A stretch of DNA of 64,000 nt, taken from positions 312,955 to 376,954 of the forward strand of contig BDDD01000553.1 in assembly GCA_001972305.1 (NCBI GenBank), given 5' to 3'. This document shows positions 11,801 to 24,190 of this stretch, piece by piece. Origin of the DNA: Cephalotus follicularis (Eukaryota; Streptophyta; Magnoliopsida; Oxalidales; Cephalotaceae). The notes beneath the pieces are model-generated. The model was not told where the DNA came from, made no database searches, and saw nothing but the letters and a program-made list of their open reading frames with translations. Position numbers and translations under genes: made by a program. The number at the start of each line of letters is the position of its first letter. Position 1 is the stretch's first letter.

Positions 11801-14800
11801 CTCTATCTGAACTTGTGGAAATGCTTCGTACGGCCAAAGCCGACATGGACCATGGGAAGTCCAAGTCACATGTGATGATGCTTCCTTCTTCTTCTACCCA
11901 GACAGCCCCTAAAAAGGGCGGATCTGCTAGATCCAAGTCCAAGGGTAAAGGCAAGAGGTCGATGAAGAAGAAAGGGAAGAAACCACTGATAGCAGTGGAC
12001 GGGGATGAAATCCAAAATAGGATCCGACAGCATTCTAATAAGAAGGCCTGCTATTATTGTGGAAAGCAAGGCCAATGGAGATCAAAATGTCCCAAACTCC
12101 AGAAGACCAATGCTGGAGGTGCTTCTTCTTCATATACCTTTATGATTGAATCATTTCTAGCTTGTAATGTTAGTTCAACTTGGGTAGTTGACTCTGGTTG
12201 TGGGACTAACATTTGCAACTCTTTGTAGGGGCTAGACAGCTCGGTGCAACTGAAGCATTGGACTTACGCCTAGGTGATGGGTCGAGGATACACACCAGAT
12301 ATGTAGGCATTTTTGAGTTATGTTTTGTGAATGGCCATGTATTAAAACTGGACCCGTGTTATTTTGTAAGGAACCTTGTAAGGAATGTCGTTTCACTTTC
12401 CTATTTGTATAAGATTGGTTGGATGATGACCTTTACTACATATGGTTGTAGTCTTATGCATAACAAAGTTCTTATATGTGAAGGGCACATAGATAACGGG
12501 ATATATGTTTTAAATACAAATGAACAAATGGCATTAACAATAAAACATGGGACTAATAAAAGACAAAGAGAGATTAATGACATAAACTCTTCATATATTT
12601 GGCATTGTAGATTAGGTCATCCTAGCGAGGCTAGATTAACACGGTTGGTTAGGGATGGACTTTTAGACATCCAGGACGTGGAGTCCTTTCCAACATGTGA
12701 GCCATGTTTGATTGGCAAAATGACCAAATCTCCCTTCTCCAGAGTAGGAGAAAGGGTAGTGGACATACTGGGACTTGTCCACACCGACGTTTGTGGTCCA
12801 ATGTCGGTCAATGCATATGGAGGTTTTCCCTACTTCATCACCTTTACGGATGATTTATCACAGTTTGGCTACGTGTTTCTGATGAGACACAAGTCTGAAT
12901 CTTTTGAGAGATTTAAAGAATTTAGACAAGAAGTAGAGAAATAGACGGGGAAGCCCATCAAAATACTACGGAGTGACTGAGGGGGCGAGTACCTATCTAC
13001 TGAATTCCTGGGTTATCTGAGAGATAACAGAATTCTCTCACAATGGACACCTCCCGGAACACCACAGCATAATGGTGTATCTGAACGGAGGAATCGGACC
13101 TTGATGAATATGGTCCGGTCCATGATATCTTTTACTGATCTTCCTATCTCATTCTGGGGTTATGCACTGCAGTCGGAAGCGCATATCCTAAACCGGATTC
13201 CTTCGAAATCCGTCCCCTCCACACCTTTTGAGGTTTATAAAGGGAGGAAACCCAGCCTAAGCCATTTGAGGGTTTGGGGCTGTCCAGCTTATGTGAGAAG
13301 GCAGGAACCTTCTAAGCTGGAGGAGAGAGGGTATCGCTGTTGGTTTGTGGGGTATCCTAAAGAGTCAAGAGGACACTATTTTTACCATCCTAGCGAACGA
13401 AAGATTTTCGTTTCGCGGAATGCTACATTCCTAGAGAAGGAATACCTAATTGCACGGAGCAGTGGGAGCATGATGGATCTAAGAGAGTTACCACCTGGTG
13501 AAAACCCACAGGACGATGAGGAACTAGAGGTAGAGCCCTCTAGAGACACAGTTGGGGATGGATCCCAACCTGAGATAGCATCTCAATTAGGCGCTCCTCA
13601 GATGAGGAGATCAGGCAGGATTTCGACAGCGCCCGAGAGATATAGTTTTCTCATGGATGGCACTGACGAACCCAATGACATCGATGATGTTGAGCCAATA
13701 AGCTATGAGGAAGCAGTGAAGAGCACTGATTCCAGGGCATGGTTAGAGGCCATGAAATCCGAGATGGACTCCATGTACGTAAACAAAGTATGGAACTTGG
13801 TAGATGCACCCGAAGGGGTAAACCCTATTGGTTGCAAAAGGATCTTCAAGAGGAAGATCGGTGTTGATGGTAAGATAGAGACTTATAAAGCGCGATTGGT
13901 TGCGAAAGGGTATAGACAATGACATGGGATTGACTATACTGAGACTTTCTCACCAGTCGCTATGCTTAAGTCCATCCAGATACTTCTTGCTATAGCCGCT
14001 CATTATGATTATGAGATATGGCAAATGAATGTCAAGACAGCCTTCTTGAATGGCTATCTTGAAGTGGACATTTATATGTCCCAACACGAGGGGTTTAGAT
14101 CCGAGGAGCATCCGCAGAGAGTGTGCAAGCTCCAAAGGTCTATCTATGCCCTTAAGCAAGCATCCCATAGCTAGAACATCCGTTTTGACGAGGCCATTAA
14201 AACATTTGGCTTCATTAAAAACGTTGATGAGCCTTGTGTCTACCGAAAAAAGGGTGAACCAGGAATCACTTTCTTGGTGCTTTATGTGGATGACATACTA
14301 CTCATAGGGAATGATGTAGGTATGTTGCAATCCACTAAAGTATGGTTATCCAAGAACTTCTCCATGAAGGATTTGGGAGAAGCATCCCATATTTTGGGTA
14401 TAAAGATCTATAGAGATAGACCTAATAGGATGCTAGGACTCTCCCAAAGCCAGTACATCAGTAGAGTGCTGAAACGGTATGGCCTTGAGAATTCCAAACA
14501 TGGCTTATTGCCGATTGGCCAAGGAATTCACCTCTCCAAGAGGATGTCTCCACATATGTTGGAGGAGAGGACTCGCATGAGTAGGCAGCCATATACTTCG
14601 GCTATGGGCTCCATCATGTATGCCATGCTTTGTACTAGGCCTGATGTCGCCTATACCTTAGGGATGGCTAGTCAATTTCAGTATGATCCCGGTGAGAAGC
14701 GTTGGGAAATTGTCAAGGGGATTTTAAAGTACCTGAGGAGGACTCAGGATACTTTCTTGAAATATGGAGGAGATAGTGAGTTGAGACTTGAGGGTTATAC

Positions 14801-15293
14801 AGACTCTAGTTTCAATAGTGATCCGGATGATCACAAGTCCGTTTCAGGATTCGTATTCGTCCTAAACGGAGGTGCTGTGAGCTGGCAGAGTTCAAAGCAG
14901 GAAACTACTACAGACTCTACCACAGAGGCAAAATATGTTGCAGCCTCATATGCCGCAAATGAAGCAGTTTGGATGCGAATGTTCATTGCTGAACTCGATG
15001 TGGTTCCATCAATCGCATGTCCAGTTGTGGTGTACTGTGACAACAATGGGGCCGTTGCACAAGCCAAGGAGCCCAGGTCTCACCACCGCTCCAAGCATAT
15101 ACAGCGGCGGTATCACTTGATCAGAGAGATCATCGACAAAAGAGACATCACCCTAGAGAGAGTTGCCTCGAAGGAAAATTTAGCAGACCCACTAACCAAG
15201 GCCATGAACAGCACAGTACTCGAGCGGCATCGCAGTGCTATGGGTTTAGGCTATAGGTCATCGTGGCTTGAGGGCCAAGTGGGAGATTGTTAG
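11801..15293 (+). pseudogene. Copia-2 gag-pol, 5' truncated and broken by stops
   Basis: From the junction the frame reads copia Gag (LSELVEMLRTAKADMDHGK), a knuckle CYYCGKQGQWRSKC whose zinc histidine has become Q, and protease WVVDSGCGTNIC (about 12183). Integrase follows (LGHPSEARLTRLV, CEPCLIGKMTKSPF, HTDVCGPM, SERRNRTL), then RT with YVDD at 14283-14294, then RNase H (GYTDSSFNSDPDDHKSVSGF, STTEAKYVAAS) to the end GLGYRSSWLEGQVGDC. Stops are TAG 12226, TAG 12942, TGA about 12978, TGA 13920 and TAG 14172; most fit CAG, CGA or TGG changed by a single transition. The reading frame is otherwise preserved across the whole pol, so decay is mainly substitutional. Type: Tork/Angela-like. Confidence 0.92.
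15276..15287 (+). promoter_or_regulatory. Copia-2 polypurine tract
   Basis: The purine-rich CAAGTGGGAGAT lies immediately before the LTR start TGTTAGATATGG at 15288. It would prime plus-strand DNA synthesis. The pol frame reads through it and its last codons and TAG stop (15291-15293) lie inside the LTR. Copia-1 has the equivalent TTAGTGGGAGAT before 33483. Confidence 0.75.
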
Positions 15294-17782
15294 ATATGGG
15301 CATCCCTGCATGCCACGAGTGGTGGCTGTACACAAATGTATAGACACTCTTTATGAAAACATTCTTAATTCCATTATCATTTTAAGTGCAATTTTTATTT
15401 TAAGTGGCATTTTTGTTATATGTGTTATCCCAAACCATAATACTGGATCAATTAATCACCATGTTAATTGAATACACATATAACGCCCTGTCGACAAAGG
15501 GTTGGATCTCATGTCTAGGGAGGCTATAAGAATGAGATCCTTACTCCCTTCTGACAAAACGTTCCAAGTCATAGGTTCACTCTCTTGGGGTAATTGATGA
15601 ACCGTAAAGACTTGTCGTGTTATGCTTGCTCCCGATGTTGGGGAGGATGGATCATCTCATTGCCATTTGGTTTTACCCTAAAGCTGATGCGGGGTGCATG
15701 CTCAAAGGCATGACACTGAACCGACCCACCATAGGATGCCTATTTGGAATGCTCGTACCTTTGTCAATAGGATTCCTATAGTCTCGGTAGTGTATAGCCG
15801 AAGGCGACTAGTATATCATACGTGATTTACATTGTATCCTTAGACCTGAGCGGCTGGCATGCATTATGTAGTAACTGCTTGGCTTTGGTTTCTGCCTTCC
15901 CCAGCACTAGCCACGTGCTGGCAAAAGGGTTGTCTCTGGACCTTGTGGAAGCTGCATTGAGATGTATGTGCGAGTGCACGATATGGGATCGTCACACCCG
16001 TACTGAGGGGTTACTAGCTCTATAGCATTTATGTCCGTTGAGACTTAAATCCTGGCCAGGTGAAGGCAGACTGGAATAAGAGGTTCCTGGGATGTCTGTC
16101 GATAGTCTCAGTGTGTTCATAAATATTATAGCTATCGCAGGATTACCTGGGGTGACATTAATCAAAACCCTAGTCCGCGATCGGAGCAAAGGATGACGAG
16201 GGTTACATGACACATACACCAATGACTGTGAGGAGAGTACAAGTTATCTGGATAACATATGATAGACGTGGAACTATTTTTCACGGATCCGGGGGTGATT
16301 AGAGATCACACCGGAGCCATCAAGATAGTTGAATGGCTATTGGGGAGGTCATACAAGAACCATGGGAAGTTCTGGGAAATATATCATTGTACCAGAATCC
16401 AACCCGGCTTTCGGGTCCCGCCTGATTCTTGGAATCAGTTGATATGTGAAGGGACACATATCATTTAGTGAGAGGATGGCATCTAGAGAGATGTTACTTG
16501 ACCTAGGAATATTTATTTTGCTTGACTTTATCATTTCTAATGATGTATGTTCGAGCTGCACCATAAATAGTTTGTTCCGGGCTAAGGGGTAATTTTGTCA
16601 TTTATGAATTATTGCGTAATTTATCGAGAGAGAGACCATTTGGGTCTAACCATAGCCTAGGGTGGCATGTTGATGGGCCGGCCGAAATTGGTGCCAAAAT
16701 GATAGTTAATATGTGACTAGAAAGTTACATGTTAATTGGATGATAACTAGTTAGTTTATTAACTAGTTATTTATGTCAACTTATAATTAGCACAATGGTT
16801 AATTAACTTGGCCTTAAATCATCCATATGGCCGGCCATGTGGAGGAATAAAGAAGATAAATGTGTATGCATGTTCCTAGCTTCCTATTGGTTAAAAGGAA
16901 AGAGATAATGAGATATTTATATGTTACTTGGGGACCAAGGCATTACATGTGATAATAAGATAATTAACTTTGTCTTATTCTTCAAGTTTGTTTTCTCTAC
17001 TTCTTCTCCCCTCTTTTGGCTGAATCTCTCTCTCTTCTTTCTCATCTCCATTGTCACCTTTCTTTTAAGCTTCAATTCATGGAGATTTAGAGTTCCATAG
17101 CTCAAAGAGAAAGAAACAAAATTACTTACCTCTTCACCCTCCATAAATCATATTAGGTGGAGATTGTCAAATAATCTCTTCCTAGTGTGAACTAGTTTTA
17201 GAAACTTTAAGGCAGCCACTTTGCCTTCATTAAAGCTTTAAGACACCACTAAGGAAGGATATTTTGTGAAGGAAAAAAGCTTGGAAACCATCTTGAAGGA
17301 CACACCAAATTTTGAGTGAAGGAGTTAAAGACCTTTTGTATGTAATTCTTACTTCTCCTTTTTTCTACTTACTTTGTGGTGTGTGGGTTGGATGCAATGG
17401 CTTTGCCAAGTCATTGTCCTGGTTTTCCAGGTTGTATATATGTGTTTAAATGCAGGTTAAATGAGTTTTAAAACCATTAGGGTATGGTTTTAAGGTTTGG
17501 ATACTATGGTGAATCAATTAAGGTTTATATGCACCTTGATTGATTTTGGAATGTGACAATTCCTTCGGGTTAGAGTACCCTATCCAAATCCGAATCTTGC
17601 ATGCTTAGAAACCTGCCAAGGCTTCATTTAAATGTCCAATTAGAGATCCTAGGATGAAATTTGGGCATTTACAGGCATTGGTCAAGGGTGGTTCCTTCAC
17701 CGGAACATAAATTTTAAAATTGAGCACCCGTAACCCTAATGTCCTGAATGTTTTTCTTCCGCTGCTTTCCCAATTTCCAACA
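15288..17782 (+). mobile_element. Copia-2 3' LTR
   Basis: The LTR starts TGTTAGATATGGGCATCCC directly after the purine tract and ends TTTCCAACA, the same end as the Copia-4 LTR at 55948. Its first 1.3 kb aligns with the LTRs of Copia-3 (51248-52911, reverse) and Copia-4 (53651-55948), for example GATCTCAT and ACAAAACGTTCCAAGTCATA near 15560. The five bases after it, CCCTC, are also present at the matching place in the D 3' LTR near 24974, so Copia-2 inserted into the D 5' LTR. No separate gene is seen. Confidence 0.88.
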
Positions 17783-17787
17783 CCCTC

Positions 17788-20215
17788 TTTTTGTTTAAGA
17801 TTAGTTTTTGTTCATTGTATTATGCCATTGTTCCATCTTCTGCCTGCCATCGCCGTCTGTGACAATTGGGAAATTCTTTGTGTTCTTCATACGTGGTTTC
17901 AACAAAATCAGGTTGGTATTTTATGATTATGTTACTTTATTGTGTTGTCTTGGTTATGCACTCTTTTGGCAAGCTTTGAGGCTGTATATGTGTTTTCTTT
18001 TCTTTTCTATTTTACTTTTGTGTACAGCCGAATGACCATAAAATTTTGGGGTTCATCATATTGTTTCTATGTCCTTAATACCATTGCAGGTTAGTAATTC
18101 TTGCTGTAATGGTTTGTTTCACTTTGTTATTCAGTTCATATGCTTATAGGTTGTTAGTATCCTTTTGGTTTTGATTCCTGTATTTGTGTTCTGACATGGT
18201 TTATTAAGCGGTCAGCATGTTTTAGACATGTTGTAATCTAGTTTTAATATCTGTAAATGGTAATGGACAGAAAAATTGGATAATATGTATGCATACGATT
18301 AGTGGTCTCTCTTATCTCTTGAAGTTAATTACTGTTTATATACTTCTTCATGTCAATTATGTGTTTTTACACTATCTACACAACATATAAAGTCTTAGGT
18401 ATTTGGTCATAGGTCTCTGGTACAATGTTACACATGTTTGGCCAGTTTCTGGATTGAAATTTCTAAGTTTCAGCTGTTCTGTCATCCAGAACAGTCGGCT
18501 ATTTTAATTGATAGTCGACTGTCTAGCCTCGTGTGGTCGGCTGTTTGTATGAATCAGTTGACTGCTTTGCTTTGCACAGTCGGCTGGACCTCTGTCACAG
18601 TCGACTGCCTGCAGTCTGGTTTGTGTAGTCGACTGGCCCTGTTGCATAGTCGACTGCAAGCTTCCTCAGTCGACTGGTGCTCTGTAACAGTCGGCTGTTT
18701 TGCCCAGAAAATTCCTATTTTCAACTGTTTTGATCTGTTTGTTCTTCGAATCAATATGGGTATGTTCTAAACATTGTAATGAGTCTGTTTTATGTCTCTA
18801 ATGATTCTCAGACCCTTATATGAATAGTTTTGTGTCTTTTAGATTGTTGTGCTTCAAGGGGAGTTTGAATTAACAATCTTTTCGTAAGTACTTTTGTGAA
18901 CGCATAAGGTACGGATATTATGCTCTTTGATTCTCTCTTCGACTTTATCGAGGCAAAATCAGTTTTGTTTATATGTACGGATTGCTATCGCTCTTTGACC
19001 ATCTGGTTTTATCGAATGAAAATCAGTTTGGCTTTTATGATATGTTCTTCGTGTTTGAACTCGGTTATGTTGATGAAATTGATAAGTTCTGGAAAATAAA
19101 GTAGGTTTTAACATTTTATGAATTTAATATTCCTGACTTTATACGTATGTTACGATATGTTATGAAATGATCATCTCTTTCTAGTGGAAAATAAATGAGT
19201 TGATATTCCGATTATGAAACGTATGTTATGATATCGTTTGTGAACGATTTTCGAATATGTTTTGAAAAAGCATATTTTATGTGTTTCTAAATGGATTTTG
19301 TTCAATCAATGTTTTGGAAGTGACAAAATACTGAGTATTTGTACCCACCTATGGGGCGTACCATAGGCATGTCGTAGGCCTAGTACGGGGACATGACACT
19401 TCCGTAGTGATGTAATTAGTCTACGACGTCTCTGTATGTTATGAATAAATCCTATGGGGTGGATTTATAGATCCTCTATGTATGATAGAGGCGTATGAAT
19501 CGATTCTAGTATATGGCATATGTGATAAGATATGCAATGTGATATGATATGATATGATATGAGAATTGACTTATGTAGTGTCGTACACTTCAATTCTAAT
19601 GGGCATGTGGAATTAGCGCCTCCCTTGCCACATATGTTTCTGAAATGTGATATGTTATGTGGCTCAGTATGAATTATGAAATCGTGATTTTGAAATGTTT
19701 CGTATATATATTTTAAAGTTATGAATTGGGTTTTATGAAGTTCGAAAATGAACATTTAAATGATTTACTGCTTAAGATTTATGTTACGAGTTTTATTGAA
19801 ATCTTACTGCCTTTAAATTACCGTTTACTGTTTTATATTCTTTATCTGTACTGAGGTTTGCTCAGCCTCGTTTTTGTTTCCATGCGGCAGGTTATAAGGA
19901 GTAGCGGGGGAAAGTGTGAATGAGAGATGACCACCTTTATGTCAAGGATCCTTAGGATTGTGATCCTGTTATGTTTTCTATTAGAATTGGTCATGAACAA
20001 TAAGATACTTTTTTTTTATGTTTTTAATAATTGACCCTTCGAACATGTTTTTAAGTTTTCTGAATACATTAAGTTTTCTGTAGATTTTTCAGATATGTTA
20101 TGACAGGCACATTTTTAGCTAATAAAGTTATGCTTATGTTATGTTCAGTTAAGTTATTCTATGTTATGATCTGGATTATAACCTGTGACGACTCCTGCCG
20201 TCCGGGGGTGTTATA
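17788..20215 (+). mobile_element. D 5' LTR (first part missing)
   Basis: It matches the D 3' LTR from about 24979 to 27387 almost base for base, for example TTCATTGTATTATGCCATTG and the CAGTCGACTG cluster. It ends GGGGTGTTATA, a C-to-T change from the TTACA of the 3' copy. A GATAT microsatellite near 19540 is longer here than near 26720. The first few hundred bases, corresponding to 24653-24975, are absent. Confidence 0.9.
18487..18710. repeat. CAGTCGACTG palindrome cluster in D 5' LTR
   Basis: About ten spaced copies or near-copies of a 10-bp palindrome occur here, including ATAGTCGACTGTC near 18512, ACAGTCGACTGCC near 18598, GTAGTCGACTGG near 18626, ATAGTCGACTGC near 18646 and TCAGTCGACTGG near 18666. 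Variants carry CGGCTG or TTGACTG. The D 3' LTR has the same series at 25672-25880 with several sites changed. Confidence 0.88.
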
Positions 20216-20220
20216 GATTG

Positions 20221-20232
20221 TGGTATCAGAGA
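20221..20232 (+). promoter_or_regulatory. D primer-binding site (tRNA-iMet)
   Basis: TGGTATCAGAGA lies five bases after the end of the D 5' LTR, complementary to the initiator tRNA-Met 3' end. Confidence 0.9.
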
Positions 20233-20387
20233 AATATGTTTTGTTTCCTTAGAAGACCTAACTAGGTTTGACCTGTGAGATTGGGTAGACTTTGGGTTAG
20301 GCTTTTCCGTTGTGGTCAGTTTGATATGTCTTTTGTTTAGGTTTCTGTTTCCTTTTGATGTTTTATGTTTTGAGTGTCTTTTCGTAT

Positions 20388-21512
20388 ATGGTACGAACAA
20401 GGAACACTACTCAGAGGACTGCAACCGCTGAGGCTCGGGAAGTCCAAAATGAACCTTCTATGAAGGAGTTATTACGACAGGTAGTCGCTCAGGAGGTACG
20501 ACATGTGATGGATCAGCAGAATCAGGAACAAGGCCGTAGGGAGCCAGTTGCTAAGGAGAATGCTCCAACTGATGTTCAGTTGGGAAGGGAAATTGGGGAT
20601 AAGACTGATACACCTGTTTATATCTGGCTTGAGCGGTTCCAGAAACAGAGGACGCAATCTTTCAGCTCAGCCGTGACTCCTGTGGAAGCTGAGCATTGGA
20701 GTGCGCATATGGACAAGATCTTTGATGTGCTTGGTTGTGGTGACGAGCAGAAGGTTAGGTTAGCTGCTTACAAGCTTGCGGGTAATGCTCAGAAGTGGTG
20801 GAAGACTCTGGGTTTGGCTAAGGGTGGTAACTATATTGATGCTTTGACTTGGTCAGAGTTTTACGAAGTCTTCTATCAGCAGTATTTTCCCGCTGATGAT
20901 AAGGAGGCTTATGCCAGGGAATTCATAAATACAAGACAGAAGGATGGAGAATCAGTCAAAGAGTTTCTGACCCGTTTCACTAGGCTTGCTGGTTTTGCTG
21001 GGTCCGCAGCAGGGACAACATTGGAGCAGGCTGAGAAGTTCAAGTGGAAGCTGCACTATCAGCTCCATGGTAAGCTGATTAATACCAGGTTTGCTGATGT
21101 TTCTGAAGTGGCAAATGCAGTATAGAATATAGAACTGGAGAGGTTAGACTTCCAGGGAGCTCGGCAGGAAAATGATAAGAAGAGAAATAGGGGAGACTCT
21201 TAGGGGCAAGGTTCTGGACAACATGGAAAGAATAGAAATGGCAAATGAGGAAGGAGGAATGATAACCGGGGACCGGGTAATGATCAGAAGCAGACACAGG
21301 AAGCTGGGGATGTTCAGATTGCCAAGTGTGATACTTATGGTAGACAGCATCCAGTGGGAGTGTGCTATAAGGCCATAAGGGCCAGTTTTTTATGTGGTCA
21401 AAAGGGGCATTTTGTGAAATATTGTCTCGATCCTCGTGCGAAGGATAGGAGGGGAAACAATACAGAGTCTAGACAGCGCAATGTGGGAGGTCGTGTTTTT
21501 GCTAGCATGACA
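20388..21512 (+). pseudogene. D gag, broken
   Basis: ATG at 20388 begins MVRTRNTTQRTATAEAREVQ. I prefer it to an upstream in-frame ATG at 20355 because it gives the short basic N-terminus usual in this group. The capsid domain spans about 20690-21110 (AEHWSAHMDKIFDVLGC, KWWKTLGLAKGG, FINTRQKDGESVKEFLTRF). A TAG at 21123-21125 and later stops close the frame. The nucleocapsid near 21330-21430 is damaged: relatives have two Cys pairs, but here one Cys is Tyr (CDTYGRQHP) and another is Ser (ASFLCGQKGHFVKYC), so neither knuckle is complete. Confidence 0.87.
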
Positions 21513-22840
21513 TAGTAGGCTGCTAATGCACTAGGTACGGTTTCAGGTTTTGTTTCTGTTGGTAACCGTAGGGCTTATGTTTTGTATGATACTGGATCGA
21601 CCCACTCGGTTGTAGCGAGGTCTTTTGTTCGGCATCTTAGGATGTCTTCACAGTTGCTTGATCCAGCTCTGGTTCTTTCGACCCCTACAGGGACATCTGT
21701 TGTGATATGTGAGTGTTTTTATGCTTGTCCTCTTGTTTTTGATGATCGGATTCGTGATGCGGATCTTCTTCCTATTGATATGTATGACTTTGATGTGATT
21801 CTGGGTATGAATTTGTTAGACCATCATCGAGCTACGATTGATTGTCACACTCGGAGGATTTTGTTTGGGGATGTCGATAGGCCTGATTTTATTTATCAGG
21901 GTTCACAACCGAGAAAAGAAGTGAAGGTTATTTCTGCTTTGAAGGCTCGGAAGTTGGTGGCTAAGGGCGCTGAGGGTTTCCTAGCTTTTGTGAAGGATGT
22001 CTCTAAGGTTGAGCCTCGCCTTGAAGACTATCCTATGGTTCGAGAGTTTGCAGATGTGTTTCCGGAGGAGTTACCGGGTTTGCCACCACAACGGGAAGTG
22101 GAGTTTACCATTGAGCTCATTCCTAAAGCGGCACATATATCTAAAGCACCATATAGGATGGCACCACTTGAGTTACAGGAGCTGAAGGAACAGTTACAAG
22201 AGCTGTTGGATCGGGATTTCATTCGACCTAGTGTTTCACCGTGGGGTGCTCCGGTTCTTTTTGTGAAGAAGAAAGATGGGTCTATGAAGATATGCATAGA
22301 CTACAAGGAGCTGAATCGAATTACTGTTCGGAATAAATACCCTTTGCCTAGGATTGATGACTTATTTGATCAACTCCAAGGTGCTCGGTATTTCTCTAAA
22401 ATCGATTTGAGATTGGGATATCATCAGCTTCGGATAAAGGATGAAGATGTGCCTAAAACTGCTTTCCGTACTCGGTATGGGCATTATGAGTTTCTGGTGA
22501 TGCCGTTAAGACTTACTAATGCACAGACAGTTTTCATGGATCTAATGAATCGAGTGTTTGATGAGTACTTGGATCAGTTTGTGATTGTGTTCATAGATGA
22601 GATCCTTGTGTATTCAAAGTCGAAGGAAGAACATGAAGAACAACTTAGTATAAAACTGGGTATTCCTAGGAAGAATCAGCTATACGCGAAGTTTTCAAAA
22701 TGTGAGTTTTGGTTGGAATAGGTGGCATTTTTGGGTCATGTGGTTACAGCTGAAGGTATCTGTATGGATCCTGCTAAAGTTGAGGCTATTACTAAATGGT
22801 CGAGACCTACCACTGTGACGGAGATTAGGAGCTTTTTGGG
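21513..22840 (+). pseudogene. D protease and reverse transcriptase
   Basis: The protease active site [16 protein letters not shown] is at about 21573, with [11 protein letters not shown] near 21800. The RT follows: [68 protein letters not shown] and the catalytic block. The catalytic block reads [10 protein letters not shown] at 22590, where the family has FIDD, so the second catalytic Asp is Glu. A TAG at 22719-22721 (probably CAG) precedes [12 protein letters not shown]. The frame is open for 379 codons, the best preserved stretch of D, but the catalytic change and the stop make it non-functional. Confidence 0.9.
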
Positions 22841-23345
22841 TTTGGGCTGTTTGTGGAAGGTTTTTCCTCTATAGCCTTACCACTAACTCAGCTTATAAGA
22901 AAATGAGCTAAGTTTGAATGGAATGAAGAGCGAGAAGCAAGCTTCAAGAAACTGAAGAATGGTCTTGTGTCGGCAACGATTCTTTGATTACCATCTGGGT
23001 CGGGTGGATACCAGATTTACAGTGATGCTTCTAAGAAGGGTTTGGGGTGTGTTTTAATGCAGCACGGTCATGTGATAGCTTATGCTTGGAAGAGTTCTGG
23101 GAGTATAGCGGCTTTGCTTACTCAGCCGCAGTTGATAGCCGATATGGAGCGGTTGCACTTGAATCTGTTTGTTCGGGGTTCTGAAGGTTGTGTTACTGCA
23201 ATGAATGTTTAGCCTACTCTTGTATCTCGGATTAAGACAGCTCAAAGTGACTATGGTGAGCTTTGGGCCTTAGTCCAGAATGTTGAAAAGGGTAAGCAGT
23301 TAGAGTTTCGTATGGATGAGCATGGTGTGATATGGTTGGGTAATC
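22841..23345 (+). pseudogene. D RNase H and linker remnant
   Basis: Between RT and integrase the reading is degraded. Pieces such as SDASKKGLGCVLMQHGHVIAYA (frame through 23025-23090) mark RNase H, and EFRMDEHGVIWLGNRLCVPAD near 23300 marks the linker before integrase. Stops and deletions separate them, and much of the RNase H domain is absent. D therefore lacks a continuous RNase H. Confidence 0.7.
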
Positions 23346-24190
23346 GGTTGTGTGTTCCGGCAGATACTTCTATCAGAAATGCGGTTTTGTCAGAGGCACA
23401 GTTCTCCATTTTCTATACATCCGGGTTCTACGAAAATGTATAGAGACTTGAACAAGAACTTATGGTGGAATGGAATGAAAAGGGATGTAGCAGAGTATGT
23501 TGGGAGGTATTTAATCTGTCAGCAGGTAAAGATTGAGCACCAGCGTGCTAGTGGTTTGTTACAGCCCTTGGAAGTTCCAGTATGGAAATGGGAAAGTATT
23601 TCAATGAACTTTGTTACGGGTTTGCCCAGAACTTTCAGAAGGAACGATGCTATCTAGGTAGTAGTGGATCGATTGACTAAATCGGCTCACTTCTTGGCTA
23701 TCCGAGAGGATTTTTCTATGGATCTTTTGGCTGAGGTGTTTCAGCAGGAGATAGTGAGACTCCATGGGACTCCGGTATCCATTGTTTTGGATAGGGATCC
23801 TCGTTTCACTTCGCGGTTTTGGAAAGGGTTCCAGAAGGCTTGGTGTACGAGGCTCAGTTACAGTACAACTTTCCATCCACAGACAGATGGGAAGACTAAG
23901 AGGACCATCCAAACCTTAGAGGATATGTTGAGGTCTTGTCCTTTGGAGTGGACTGGGAACTGGGACGAGTATTTGAGCTTGGTGAAGCTCTTTATGGGAG
24001 GAAGTGTCGAGCTCAGACATGTTGGGATGAGGTTGGAAAGCGAGTTATCGAGGGGCCCGAGCTAGTGCAGATCACTACTGAAAAAGTGGCAGTAGCAAGG
24101 GAGAGATTGAAGGCAGCTCAATCTCAACAGAAGAGTTATGCGGACAGACATCGGAGGGACTTGGAGTTCAAAATAGTGAACATGTGTTCT
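23346..24190 (+). pseudogene. D integrase, broken
   Basis: The zinc region (HPGSTKMYRDLNKNLWWNGM, with CQQVKIEHQ downstream) and catalytic core (VVDRLTKSAHFLAI, VSIVLDRDPRFTSRFW, TKRTIQTLEDML) are readable from 23405 to about 23960. TAG at 23655-23657 replaces a tryptophan in the usual WVVVDRLT. After YLSLV some fifteen residues are lost and the frame changes, resuming at EALYGRKCRAQTCW (about 23982). A further one-base shift occurs near 24170 before the HVFLKVSPWKG motif. Confidence 0.87.
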
